Positions 36,900 to 45,964 of a stretch of DNA of 64,000 nt are shown piece by piece. The stretch lies in contig JAILXV010000003.1 in assembly GCA_045430285.1 (NCBI GenBank), forward strand, positions 496,001 to 560,000, written 5' to 3'. The DNA comes from Agarilytica sp045430285. Its GTDB lineage: Bacteria > Pseudomonadota > Gammaproteobacteria > Pseudomonadales > Cellvibrionaceae. Positions within the stretch are counted from its first letter, which is position 1. Every line of letters starts with the position of its first letter. Under the pieces are notes generated by a model that had not been told where the DNA came from, made no database searches, and saw nothing but the letters and a program-made list of their open reading frames with translations. Made by a program: the position numbers and the translations under genes.

Positions 36900-38276
36900 A
36901 TGAGTGATAGCGAAAATCGTGAAGTAAAAAAAACCGAAGAGCTTGAAGGCAACGTGCCTGACACTTCAGAAGACCCAAAAGCAGTGGCAGCGCCTGAATC
37001 GAAAGAAGCAACGCCCGATAGCGTTGAGGATAACAAGCGCCCGCCAGAAACAATAAAAGCGACGACGCCCGAGAAAGAAAACTTAGTAAAAGAAAGTGCC
37101 GTGAAAGAAAGTGCCGTGAAAGAAATGCCCACAAAAGAAAGCCCCGAGATTGAGCCAGAAAAAAATGGCGATACACATACAGCAAATGTTCAACAGTCCG
37201 CACGGCCTTGGGGGGCAATTTCCAATTTTGTTTTGATTCTATGTTTATCCGGTGCATTGGGTTATGCGGTATACGAAGGACACGCTCGGACAGAAAAACA
37301 ACGTATAGCGGGGCAGGCCCTTGGAAAACGTTTGCAAGAGCTACACAACATGCAAACCGAAACGTTCAATAATTTGGCGCAGTCCCAACAAACTGAACAG
37401 AAAAATCTGCTGAAGCAATTAAACGATACACAAACCTTACTTAATGATAGCGTGCAACGTATTACTGCTCAGGGTAAGCGTTTGCGCGCCATGTCGGATA
37501 CCTCCCGTGATGATTGGTTGTTGGCCGAAGCGGAATATCTATTAAAATTAGCCAATCAGCGGATTCGTATTGAAAGAAGCCCCGACGGTGCGGAAGCATT
37601 ACTAGAAGAAGCCGACGGTATCCTACGAGATTTAGATGATCCGAATATGCACCCCCTGCGCCGCGCTATCACGAAAGATCTAACAGCGCTTAAACTGCTC
37701 AAGAAAATTGATACTGAAGGCATCTACCTCTCTTTGGTCGCATTGACTGATGAGATAAAAAATATTCCTGTTGTGTTAACACCGCGCGCTGAAGATCAAA
37801 CCGCTGTTTCTAAGAAAGAAGTGACGGATCAGAAAGACAAAACATTTTGGCAAGTGGTTGGTGGGAGCTGGTCGCGTTTTACGGGGTCATTTGACAGTTA
37901 TGTCCGTGTCGTTCGGCATGATAAAAAACCCAAGCCATTGTTACCGGTGCAAGACGAAATGTACCTACAGCAAAATCTACGTTTAATATTGGAGCGCGCA
38001 CAATTGGCTTTGTTACGGGAGCAGCAAGATATCTTTGAACAGAGCTTAGGGCAGGCGGATCAATGGCTGAAGACTTACTATAACGAAAGTGATGTATTAA
38101 ATAATTTTCGTAGTGAGCTAGGCGCCCTTCGTCAAAAAACGGTTGTGCAAACCTTGCCGGATATCAGTAATTCTCTACATTTACTCCATGAATATATTGG
38201 AGAACTCCATCAGTTGGACGGCGTGAAAAAGCCAGCGTCCAAGCTTGCACCCAAAAGCACGGAGAAAGCATTGTGA
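36900..38276 (+). CDS. hemX: HemX family membrane protein
   Basis: The N-terminal ~100 residues are highly charged and contain four 15-base repeats (37086-37145) encoding VKESA-like pentapeptides. One membrane segment follows (ISNFVLILCLSGALGYAVYE). The rest is a helical HemX domain (DDWLLAEAEYLLKLANQR, then PLRRAITKDLTAL). HemX was once thought to be a uroporphyrinogen methyltransferase, but no such domain is present in this family and its role is unclear. It lies between hemD and hemY, as in most gammaproteobacteria. Confidence 0.9.
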   Translation: MSDSENREVKKTEELEGNVPDTSEDPKAVAAPESKEATPDSVEDNKRPPETIKATTPEKENLVKESAVKESAVKEMPTKESPEIEPEKNGDTHTANVQQSARPWGAISNFVLILCLSGALGYAVYEGHARTEKQRIAGQALGKRLQELHNMQTETFNNLAQSQQTEQKNLLKQLNDTQTLLNDSVQRITAQGKRLRAMSDTSRDDWLLAEAEYLLKLANQRIRIERSPDGAEALLEEADGILRDLDDPNMHPLRRAITKDLTALKLLKKIDTEGIYLSLVALTDEIKNIPVVLTPRAEDQTAVSKKEVTDQKDKTFWQVVGGSWSRFTGSFDSYVRVVRHDKKPKPLLPVQDEMYLQQNLRLILERAQLALLREQQDIFEQSLGQADQWLKTYYNESDVLNNFRSELGALRQKTVVQTLPDISNSLHLLHEYIGELHQLDGVKKPASKLAPKSTEKAL

Positions 38277-39466
38277 AGCTCTATATCACAATATTGTTAG
38301 GGCTAGTGGGTTTACTGGCTGGCTCATTCTTCATGCATTCCCTGGCGAATTACCCGGGTTTAATATTGATTAGTGTGGGTAACACAACTATAGAATTTAG
38401 TTTTTGGTTTGGTGTGATGATGGCTGTTTTTTCTGTTATCGCGCTTGTTGTTATATGGAAATTTATAAAAATATGTTGGCGCTCATTGGCAAGCAGCGTG
38501 TCCTGGATTCAAGAAAGCCGCGATAAGCGTGCCGAAAAACGAACCCGCAGCGGGCTACTGCATTTTATGGAAGGTAATTGGCAAACGGCAAAAAAAGATT
38601 TGTTAAGCGCCGCTAAAGATACTGACAAACCCCTAATGCATTATCTCGCTGCAGCGAAGAGCGCATTTGAACTAGGCTGTAGAGAAGAATCTGCGTTTCT
38701 ACTTGAGCAGGCCAAAAATGCCTCTTCAGAAAATGAGTTATCGGTTGTGATTAGCCTGGCGCGCTTACATTTGGCGGAACAGCATTATGGCCAATGTTTG
38801 GCGGTACTCAATAAATTGTCAGACAGCGAAAAAAATAATCCTGCCGTATTAGACCTTCTGCAACAGTCGCATATCTGTTTGCACAACTGGGATGCCTTAG
38901 TGGCTATGTTGCCGCGCTTAAAAAGCAGCGGGATATTTGCCGAAAGTGATTTTGTACAGTTAGAAGAAAATGCCTACCTGTCTTTGCTGGATAAGCATGC
39001 GGGTAAAAAGTCGGTGGATAAAGGCAGTTTAGAAGCCCTTTGGAATGGCATGCCAAAACATGTGCGTAAAAATCCCAATATTATGGGCTTATATTGTACG
39101 CGCCTACATCGACTATCTGATGATGAACAAGCTATGGTGTTAATTAAAAAGACACTCAAAACCCAATGGCACGGCGGTTTAGTAGAGCTGTACGGTAAGC
39201 TCACGGTTCAGGATAAAGACGCTCAGTTACAAACCGCCGAAAAATGGTTGGCGGATCACCCTAACGATGCACGCCTGTTTTTTGTGCTAGGAAAACTCTC
39301 CGCTAAAAACGCGTTATGGGGTAAAGCGAAAGACTATTTTGAATCGAGTTTAAAACTGTTGGAGAGTCCAGAGGTGTATGCGGAACTTGGGGCGCTTATG
39401 GAGCAACTGGGTGAGCGAGAAAAAAGCGCAATTTTTTATAAAAAAGGTTTGTTATTACGCATATAA
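38273..39466 (+). CDS. hemY: HemY family TPR membrane protein
   Basis: The N-terminus has two membrane segments separated by a short loop containing YPGLILISVGNTTIEFSF, typical of the HemY N-terminal domain. TPR-like helical repeats follow (ARLFFVLGKLSAKNALWGKAKDYFESSL). The start is GTG, overlapping the hemX stop in a GTGA arrangement. This HemY is not the protoporphyrinogen oxidase of the same name in Bacillus. Its role in the inner membrane is probably scaffolding for late heme enzymes. The gene converges with the SDR gene, 37 bases away. Confidence 0.92.
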   Translation: MKLYITILLGLVGLLAGSFFMHSLANYPGLILISVGNTTIEFSFWFGVMMAVFSVIALVVIWKFIKICWRSLASSVSWIQESRDKRAEKRTRSGLLHFMEGNWQTAKKDLLSAAKDTDKPLMHYLAAAKSAFELGCREESAFLLEQAKNASSENELSVVISLARLHLAEQHYGQCLAVLNKLSDSEKNNPAVLDLLQQSHICLHNWDALVAMLPRLKSSGIFAESDFVQLEENAYLSLLDKHAGKKSVDKGSLEALWNGMPKHVRKNPNIMGLYCTRLHRLSDDEQAMVLIKKTLKTQWHGGLVELYGKLTVQDKDAQLQTAEKWLADHPNDARLFFVLGKLSAKNALWGKAKDYFESSLKLLESPEVYAELGALMEQLGEREKSAIFYKKGLLLRI

Positions 39467-39503
39467 AGAGATTATTTTAACCGGTTTCCGCTGGGTAGGC
39501 CGA

Positions 39504-40232
39504 TTATCCTGGCCATCCTCCTGCAAAATTAATCGTTTGGCCTGTCGTGAAGGGTGAGCGACCCGAAACAAAAAACTCTACAAGTTCCCCAAACTCTTCA
39601 GGTGTGCCGAGTCTTCCCATGGGTACAGTTTTTTCAATAAGTGCGCGTCCTTCTGGATTATCTATATAGGTTGCTTTGGGATAATACAGTTCGCTATATA
39701 GATAGTTGGGTTGAATGGTATTGACTTGAATATTGTGAGGCGCGACCTCTTTGGCGAGTGTATTTGCAAATGTACTTGTACCAGCGCGTAAACTAGTGGC
39801 AAGTGCGTAGCCAGGCTCGGGTTGGCATTGCCTTGCAGAAGTAATAAATATAAAGGTCCCACTGTTTTGAGTTTTTAGCCGCGGCAAAAAGAGTTGGGTT
39901 AAGCGAATCGGAAAGATTGTTAAGGCCTGAAAAGCTTCCTGCCACGTGTCGATAGGAAGGTCTTCTATTGGGGTGGGCACGTTGGGGTAAATATTGTTAA
40001 AAACAAAACGCTCTATACGCTCAGTCTCTTTTACTTCGGCATAAATTTCTTCTGGCGTTTGGGCAGAAAGTGTAACGACTTTGTGTTTGTTTGCGTAATC
40101 CTGGCGGGCAGTTGTATCAACAAATGATGTATCGTGGCATAGCACCTGATAGCCATGCTTAACAAGCGTTGGGATAATACCAGGCCCAGTGTATTGTGTG
40201 ACATGGGTGACAAGAACAGTTTTTCCCGACAT
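39504..40232 (-). CDS. Halohydrin-dehalogenase-like SDR protein with altered active site
   Basis: The protein has an SDR fold, but the NAD-binding glycine motif is replaced by T-x4-Y-x-G (THVTQYTG, residues ~9-16). This is the pattern that marks the halide-binding site of halohydrin dehalogenases. Further similarity to HheC is clear from CHDTSF, FITSA, LRAGTSTFANTLAKE, IQPNYLYSE and RLGTPEEFGELVEF. Catalytic Ser (ITSA) and Arg (LRAG, 17 residues later) are in register. The Tyr expected 13 residues after the Ser is Ala, though, with a Tyr three positions earlier. It may be a dehalogenase variant, or a related non-NAD(P) SDR with another reaction. It is the last gene of the TetR-thioesterase-SDR operon. 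Confidence 0.75.
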   Translation of the reverse strand: MSGKTVLVTHVTQYTGPGIIPTLVKHGYQVLCHDTSFVDTTARQDYANKHKVVTLSAQTPEEIYAEVKETERIERFVFNNIYPNVPTPIEDLPIDTWQEAFQALTIFPIRLTQLFLPRLKTQNSGTFIFITSARQCQPEPGYALATSLRAGTSTFANTLAKEVAPHNIQVNTIQPNYLYSELYYPKATYIDNPEGRALIEKTVPMGRLGTPEEFGELVEFFVSGRSPFTTGQTINFAGGWPG

Positions 40233-40234
40233 GC

Positions 40235-40675
40235 TTACGACTCTGGAATGGATTCTGGATTTTGAATATATTGATTTAACATTGCGACGGTTTCATCGCT
40301 TAAGGTTGAAGAGCGCTTAGTCGTTTGGTCCACTTGTACAATAACGGTATCCGCTGTCGCGACACACAAGTCGTTTTGAAAAATAGCCTGTGATAAAGAG
40401 AACGAGCTATTTCCAACGCGAGAGATACACGTCCCAATATCAACTTTACCTGGCCAGTGAATTTCCGCTTTGAGGGAAATGTTGAGTGAGGCAATGACAA
40501 AATTGGTGCCGTCTTTATTAAAAGGCGGTTTGTGATGATACAAAAATTCTGCTCTACCGGTTTCTAAATACGTTGCAAAGACGGCGTTGTTCACATGCCC
40601 TTGTTTATCCGTATCAGAGAAACGTACTTTGTCGTAAAAACTTATGGGGAAATCTGCAAGTGTTGGGTTGCTCAT
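40235..40675 (-). CDS. 4HBT-type acyl-CoA thioesterase
   Basis: The 146-residue protein is a hot-dog fold thioesterase: FYDKVRFSDTDKQGHVNNAVFATYLETGRAEFL with the catalytic-region Asp and His-Val-Asn-Asn. Such enzymes hydrolyse acyl- or aroyl-CoA thioesters, as in YbgC/FadM-like proteins. It overlaps the TetR stop by 4 bases and ends 2 bases before the SDR start, so the three genes form one tight operon. Its substrate is unknown, but the partner suggests processing of an unusual acid. Confidence 0.88.
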   Translation of the reverse strand: MSNPTLADFPISFYDKVRFSDTDKQGHVNNAVFATYLETGRAEFLYHHKPPFNKDGTNFVIASLNISLKAEIHWPGKVDIGTCISRVGNSSFSLSQAIFQNDLCVATADTVIVQVDQTTKRSSTLSDETVAMLNQYIQNPESIPES

Positions 40676-41265
40676 GACTTTTCTTCGTTCAGAGTAAGGT
40701 TTTTTGCCAAGTTGTTTGTGGCATTTAATATATCGGCCGAAAGGTGTTCATCATCCACTGCACGGGAAAGGGTCATTCCTCCAATGCATAGTGCCATAAA
40801 GGAAAGGGTCTGTTGGTACTGCCAAGGGGTGAGTTGTTCAAATGGCGCGTCGGCGATTGCGCTTAGCGATTTTTTAAGTTCCACTTCATATGCTTTTTTG
40901 AAATTGCGATCTGCTCGGGCGCTCTCGCTCGCAAGGGCGCTTAGCGCGCAACTTGTTGAAAGGTCGTCGCGATGTTTTTTATTGAGGTAACGTGTTGCTA
41001 AGCGGCGCAGCCGTTGTGCCCAAGTTTCTTCGGTATGCTTACCAATCCACCTTTTGCGATTTGAGACGAGCGAATGGCCAATGGCGGAAGCGCATAAATC
41101 GCTTTTATTGTTAAAGTGGGCATAAAACGCGCCATGGGTAAGACCGGAGTCTTTCATAATCTGAGCTATTGCAGCGCCCGATAGGCCCTCTGTACGAATG
41201 CGTTCAGCAGCGGCGTCTAAAATACGCATTCGTGACGCTTGTTTGTGTTCAAGCCGAGAGGCCAT
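40672..41265 (-). CDS. TetR family transcriptional regulator
   Basis: The N-terminal HTH (RMRILDAAAERIRTEGLSGAAIAQIMKDSGLTHGAFYAHFNNKSDLCASAI) is a classical TetR domain. The C-terminus resembles the TetR_C family of AcrR-like proteins. It leads the operon with the thioesterase and the SDR and presumably represses it. Its start codon lies inside a 50-base perfect inverted repeat (41261-41310), which is the obvious operator or attenuator candidate. Confidence 0.9.
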   Translation of the reverse strand: MASRLEHKQASRMRILDAAAERIRTEGLSGAAIAQIMKDSGLTHGAFYAHFNNKSDLCASAIGHSLVSNRKRWIGKHTEETWAQRLRRLATRYLNKKHRDDLSTSCALSALASESARADRNFKKAYEVELKKSLSAIADAPFEQLTPWQYQQTLSFMALCIGGMTLSRAVDDEHLSADILNATNNLAKNLTLNEEKS

Positions 41266-41310
41266 AAGATAATTTCATATGATAGTTGTCATATGAAATT
41301 ATCTTATGGC
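41261..41310. repeat. 50-base perfect inverted repeat over the TetR start codon
   Basis: Arms at 41261-41282 and 41289-41310 are complementary over all 22 bases, with a 6-base spacer (TAGTTG). The left arm contains the TetR ATG in its minus-strand sense, so the mirror copy also shows ATGGC on the plus strand. Inner half-sites read CATATGA and TCATATG. It is larger than a usual TetR operator (about 16-30 bases). It may act as operator, as a hairpin that hides the TetR start in mRNA, or both. Confidence 0.9.
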
Positions 41311-41440
41311 GCCTTGTGTGTCAAGAGGATTGATAAGCCGGTATCTAAAATATTCACGCGCAAAAAATGAAAACTCACATACACTTCATTTTATAAGGGC
41401 CTGGAAGTCTGCAGGTAAATCATGTGTTCTAGGAATCTTT

Positions 41441-41896
41441 ATGAAAACGGTTTTTACTTTTTTTGCAGTGGTAGTGCTGACAGCGTGCACGAATATCAAT
41501 TCAATGTCGCGAAGCTGTTATCACGATAATATTCGATTGGAACGAGAGCTAAGTGTTTGTAAAGCAGTACGGGTTGGGAACATGCTGTATGTCTCTGGCA
41601 TAGCTGGGTCCGGTAAAACAGATACAGCCATTAAGGAAGCCTACGGGGAATTGCGCAGAACACTCGCGCTACATGGTTTGAGTTTCGATAACGTGGTGAG
41701 CGAACGTATCTATACGCAAGACCTAGAAGGCTTTCTAGAAAATAAAGCCATTCGTGCTGCGTATTATGGTCGTATCTATCCAGTCTCGACGTGGGTCGAA
41801 GTGGCGCGTCTGCAATTAAGTGAGCATGTCATTGAAATTGAAGTCACGGCAGTGATTCCTAAACAGTTTAAAATAATTAATTTCGATTCTTGGTAA
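41441..41896 (+). CDS. RidA-like lipoprotein
   Basis: The N-terminus MKTVFTFFAVVVLTAC is a lipoprotein signal with lipobox LTAC. The mature part is a RidA-fold domain (VGNMLYVSGIAGSGKTDTAIKEAYGELRRTLALHG...VVSERIYTQDLEGF...WVEVARL). The substrate-binding Arg of RidA (PAR/PTR before the VEVARL block) is replaced: the sequence is YPVSTWVEV. It is therefore not expected to be an imine deaminase. Cytoplasmic RidA is common, but an exported lipidated form is not. The frame is open from 41306, but the ATG at 41441 gives the lipoprotein signal. It is divergent from the TetR operon. Confidence 0.75.
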   Translation: MKTVFTFFAVVVLTACTNINSMSRSCYHDNIRLERELSVCKAVRVGNMLYVSGIAGSGKTDTAIKEAYGELRRTLALHGLSFDNVVSERIYTQDLEGFLENKAIRAAYYGRIYPVSTWVEVARLQLSEHVIEIEVTAVIPKQFKIINFDSW

Positions 41897-41907
41897 TCCG
41901 GTGTGTG

Positions 41908-44900
41908 CTAGTTCAGCACTTCTTGCCAGAAAATAACGCGGTCGTGCCCGCGATAGCGACCAAAGTTAATCTCTATGACGGGCAGGGTTGCATCATCGGC
42001 GAAGTCGTCATCATTATTCCAATCGTTTCTCAACCAAGGATAGTTGGCGAGGTTTATATTCACATCAAAACTGCCGAGGTTATTTGCACCAGGGGACGTG
42101 AAGACTAAACCTGCGCTGCCGTTTTGTATGTCAAACGACGTCCCCAGGTTGTACATACTAAAATTACCCGTACTGGTGCCACCGCCTACGGTGACCGTAC
42201 GGTTCCCGTTAAGCGTTAAATCATTTCCATCAAAAAGAATATCGCTTGCAGAAATTGTTGTGCAGCTATCGGTGGCGTTTATAACGAACTCGGAGCCATC
42301 CCAAAATTCGGTTTGCAAGATAACGGGGAGGGCGGCAGTTTCTGGGCCGTGGGCACTGCGACCGTATAGCCGACCGAAGTATGCACTAAAGGGTGTGCCG
42401 ATTGCGGCGGCATTACAGTCGCCGTCGGCAACGCAGTCGTTGGCTTGTGTTGGGTGCATGGTGAGGTCGGCGCTGAGAAAAGCGATAGTATCGGGTCCGC
42501 TACTGTTTGGCGTTACGCCCAGTTGAATATTGGGGTAAGGCCCGTCTACGATTTCATCTAAGCCGGAAAGAGCCCTGGCAAATCCACCGTTGTCTCCACC
42601 ACCCACTGTATACACGCCATTACTCCAGATACCGCTGAGTAGGGACGTGCGGCTGGCGAGAGAGGTGCCGTTATTGTTGTTCTCTGCTACGGCATTGAAG
42701 CCTCGGGTCGGGTAGCCTAGCGCGTCGTCATAATTACTCAGTGGGGTGGATAAAGCGCTCCTGGCGCTAACGGAATAACTTACATCTAAGGGACGATAAG
42801 CAAAGGCCTGGTCGGACATATTGGTGAAGCCACCTGCAGCACAGCCGTTATCTACGTTACTTGCTGTTAAATCAAAATGATCTGGGTAGAACCTGCCGAT
42901 ATTGCCGCTTTCACTGCCTACGATATTGCCTGTGCCCAGGTAATCTCCGTCCCCTTCCGCTCTGACTGTGAGGGTGCCCGCTTCATTCCAGCGCAGCGCT
43001 GTGTTTTGAAACTCCCCCGCTGTTGCCGTGGCTGAGAAGGTGGTGGGTGATGTGAGTGCAGCAAGGTTACCGCCCACGGGCATGACAATGCTATCTGCGA
43101 CAAGGGTAATGCCTTCGCTCGCGATTTCTGCGCCGAAATTGGGGGTGATGCCCCCGTCTGCATTACGTGCTTGAACCACGACGGTAAAGGGGGATCCACT
43201 GGTAATAAAGCCTGGGCTAGCGGTTGTTGTGGCTGGGTTTGCGCCGCCGATACTGTCGCGCACGGCTGTAACGACCAGGTCTGCAGGCCGAACGATGGTG
43301 GTATCGCTGGTACCTGTGAGGGTGACCGCGGGATCAGTGCCGTCAGCGGCAAGTGCAAGGGAGCCAATGAGCCGAATGATGCCAGCGTCGTAGTATTCCA
43401 AATAAAAGGGCGCTTCGCCGTCGGCATCAAAGGTGAGGTTAATGGCCCTAAGGTTGCCGTTGGAGCCCAAATCGTTTTCGCCTATGTCCGCGCCGTCGAC
43501 CTCCGCGTCTGCACTGCGAAAACAGGCAATCGGGTTGACACACTCGTAACCCATATTGACGGTTTGGGGGCCGCTAACACGGGCTTCACACAAGCCGGTG
43601 TCGGTATTGGTTTGCACCGCACGGACGATAAGCGGGTGAGTGGTGACGGCGCCGGACGTTAATGGCGAAGCTATGGGTGTACCGTCGTTATTTCCATCGT
43701 CATCAGCATCGTTATAAAAACGCAGACCGGCATTGTTGAAGCTCAACAGAGGGTCCTCTACACCGCCATCGACATCCGTCAGCGTTGGGTCGCCAACGTC
43801 GACCACATCAAAATCGATATCGGCTTCGGAGGTATTGGAAAACGCGAATTGCACATAGGTTTCGTTCGTAGCGAAGGTATAGCGGGCAACACCAGGTAAC
43901 GGGGTGGAGAAGGTGCCATTGCCACTGTTAACGTCGGTGAAGAGGGTCCAATCGACATCGGCAATGTTCCACCCAGGGGTTGACGAGGTTGGGGTAATGT
44001 CGATGGTATTCCCGCCCACGTTTACGGGGGAGTCGGCCGCGTCGTGGGCAACGAAGGTTACGTCCACGGATTCACAGGTGATGCCGGTACCGCTGTGCTG
44101 AACAGAGAAGTGGTCTACGGTATTTACGGCACAGGGGTGAGCTTCGTTCATCACGTAGTCCACTTGAAGTGGGAACAAGGTGATATCGTAAATTTTCACT
44201 TCGTCTATCAGGCCAGTGAAGCGGCGTGAATGAAAGTTTAAGTCTGTGCCGATCAATATGGGGTCGTTATTTAAGGTAATAGCGGCGGCGGAGTTAGTGG
44301 TGCCCTGTGCAACGCCGTTGATGTAGATCACCTGGGAGCCAGATTCAAAGGTAATGGCAATATGATTCCACGTATTCAACGCGACAGAAGCTGAGGAAGT
44401 AAGTTGGCGCGCACCACCACCCCACCACCAAAAAACTTGGCCAGAACTATTGAGGTGAAATTCAAAATTCTCATCTTTTGAGACGATTGTGGCAAGGCCG
44501 CTGGAAGGGAAAGCGGTGGGGTAAATCCATACGGCGACAGAGAAGTTAGTGTCGAGATCGAAAATGGAGCCGCTGCCTGGGTCGTCTATTTGCAGGTAGC
44601 CGTCTGAGGTACCATCGAATTCACCGTAACCGCAGGTGCCAGGATCGCCAGAAATGGCGGGGGTGCTATCGTCGGTGGTGGGTAACGCACCTAAATTGAT
44701 GGCGCGTCCGTGAAGCCCGTTTGCGCTGCTATCCAACACTTCATTCGCACTGCCGCCCCAGGTGCTCTCATCCAAACGATAATCTGCAATTGGGATGGGA
44801 ATATCTATGCTACAAGATTCGATAACGAGGTTGTCAATTTCCATACGTTCGCCGCCGCCACCGAAGCAACAGGTTGTGCTGTTATCGTCTGGAGAGATGG

Positions 44901-45894
44901 CAAAACGAATGTGCATAGTGCTGGAGGCATATGCGGTGATATCGTAATTACGTGAGCCTGTATCGCCGTCACTAAAGCCGGCAAAGGTTTCTAGAGTGGT
45001 CCATGAGCTGCCGCCGTTCAATGAAATTTCCAATAGCGCAGAGTCAGCAGCTTCTATACCGCCCAGCATGGAAAAGTCGAATTCCAGGCTGAGCTGTGTT
45101 GCGCCACTGGTATCAGCTTGCCGAGTGATGGCGGCATTGCTTAGGGTGTTGTTGCCAGAGAGCTCTAGTTGGCCGCTGGAGATCTCAATGAGCCCGCTAC
45201 TTGCACTGTTGTCATCATTGGTTTCACTCCAGGCGTTTCCGCTCCAGTCGGCTGTGCCGTCACTGTTGGTGTAGTTTGCGCTGCCGAAGGCATCGGCGTA
45301 GCTGTCGCAGGTGAGCCCAAGTGTGCCGGTCTCGGTTACCACAACATCATCAATATGCCAGTAGTCCCAGGTCGCGCCGCTGCCCGTTAGGAAACGGAAT
45401 CGCAATTGTAAGTTTGCATGCAAGCCATCGGAGGGAAGACTAAACGTAGGTGTGAGTATTTCGCCATCGGTGCCGCCACCGTCATATGTAGCAAGTTCGA
45501 CCCATGTGCTTCCACTATTAAGGTATTCGAAGACTAAGTCTTCCCCTGGATCCGGATCTTCGCTGAAGCTATCGTCGCCGCGTTGTATCCACACACTCAC
45601 ATCGGCACCGTCGATACCAGAAGTATCGATACGCCCTGAACGAGAAGTGACGGTGTGGGTGTCATTGCCAATCTGCAGGCTGTTGGGGGATGAACTGACG
45701 GCAAGTCCACTGATGGTGGCGATGCCGCTGCCGGTATCTGTCCAATCGCTGTTGTAATCCCCGTTATTATCAAATTCTTCTTCAAATAAGATATCGCCTG
45801 GGGCAGAAAACGCCGAGCATGATACTAGCGCCAAGAGGCAAAGCCACTTTCTCGTTGGGAATATCTTACTATGTGTCGGCGTGCGGAAGTTCAT
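41908..45894 (-). CDS. Giant secreted MshQ-like protein (LamG and DUF6701)
   Basis: The 1328-residue protein has a signal peptide (LCLLALVSCSAFSA). It then has an MAM/jelly-roll-like region repeated twice (DILFEEEFDNNGDYNSDWTD and a second YANSDG-like copy), and a LamG domain (~residues 370-590; FSVAVWIYPT, WNHIAITFESGSQVIYING). The long C-terminal region is shared with its neighbour (FSVQHSGTGITCES, VNMGYECVNP, GRFYPDHFDLTAS) and matches DUF6701, known from MSHA pilus protein MshQ. It ends GRYRGHDRVIFWQEVLN. Cysteine pairs suggest an extracellular location. The likely role is adhesion to a glycan. There are no other pilus genes nearby. Confidence 0.8.
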   Translation of the reverse strand: MNFRTPTHSKIFPTRKWLCLLALVSCSAFSAPGDILFEEEFDNNGDYNSDWTDTGSGIATISGLAVSSSPNSLQIGNDTHTVTSRSGRIDTSGIDGADVSVWIQRGDDSFSEDPDPGEDLVFEYLNSGSTWVELATYDGGGTDGEILTPTFSLPSDGLHANLQLRFRFLTGSGATWDYWHIDDVVVTETGTLGLTCDSYADAFGSANYTNSDGTADWSGNAWSETNDDNSASSGLIEISSGQLELSGNNTLSNAAITRQADTSGATQLSLEFDFSMLGGIEAADSALLEISLNGGSSWTTLETFAGFSDGDTGSRNYDITAYASSTMHIRFAISPDDNSTTCCFGGGGERMEIDNLVIESCSIDIPIPIADYRLDESTWGGSANEVLDSSANGLHGRAINLGALPTTDDSTPAISGDPGTCGYGEFDGTSDGYLQIDDPGSGSIFDLDTNFSVAVWIYPTAFPSSGLATIVSKDENFEFHLNSSGQVFWWWGGGARQLTSSASVALNTWNHIAITFESGSQVIYINGVAQGTTNSAAAITLNNDPILIGTDLNFHSRRFTGLIDEVKIYDITLFPLQVDYVMNEAHPCAVNTVDHFSVQHSGTGITCESVDVTFVAHDAADSPVNVGGNTIDITPTSSTPGWNIADVDWTLFTDVNSGNGTFSTPLPGVARYTFATNETYVQFAFSNTSEADIDFDVVDVGDPTLTDVDGGVEDPLLSFNNAGLRFYNDADDDGNNDGTPIASPLTSGAVTTHPLIVRAVQTNTDTGLCEARVSGPQTVNMGYECVNPIACFRSADAEVDGADIGENDLGSNGNLRAINLTFDADGEAPFYLEYYDAGIIRLIGSLALAADGTDPAVTLTGTSDTTIVRPADLVVTAVRDSIGGANPATTTASPGFITSGSPFTVVVQARNADGGITPNFGAEIASEGITLVADSIVMPVGGNLAALTSPTTFSATATAGEFQNTALRWNEAGTLTVRAEGDGDYLGTGNIVGSESGNIGRFYPDHFDLTASNVDNGCAAGGFTNMSDQAFAYRPLDVSYSVSARSALSTPLSNYDDALGYPTRGFNAVAENNNNGTSLASRTSLLSGIWSNGVYTVGGGDNGGFARALSGLDEIVDGPYPNIQLGVTPNSSGPDTIAFLSADLTMHPTQANDCVADGDCNAAAIGTPFSAYFGRLYGRSAHGPETAALPVILQTEFWDGSEFVINATDSCTTISASDILFDGNDLTLNGNRTVTVGGGTSTGNFSMYNLGTSFDIQNGSAGLVFTSPGANNLGSFDVNINLANYPWLRNDWNNDDDFADDATLPVIEINFGRYRGHDRVIFWQEVLN

Positions 45895-45964
45895 TCATCA
45901 TCTGGCAAAATACGCTGACTCGGTTAGCCAGCTAATGAATAAAGTTTAGTCAATATTTACGGGG

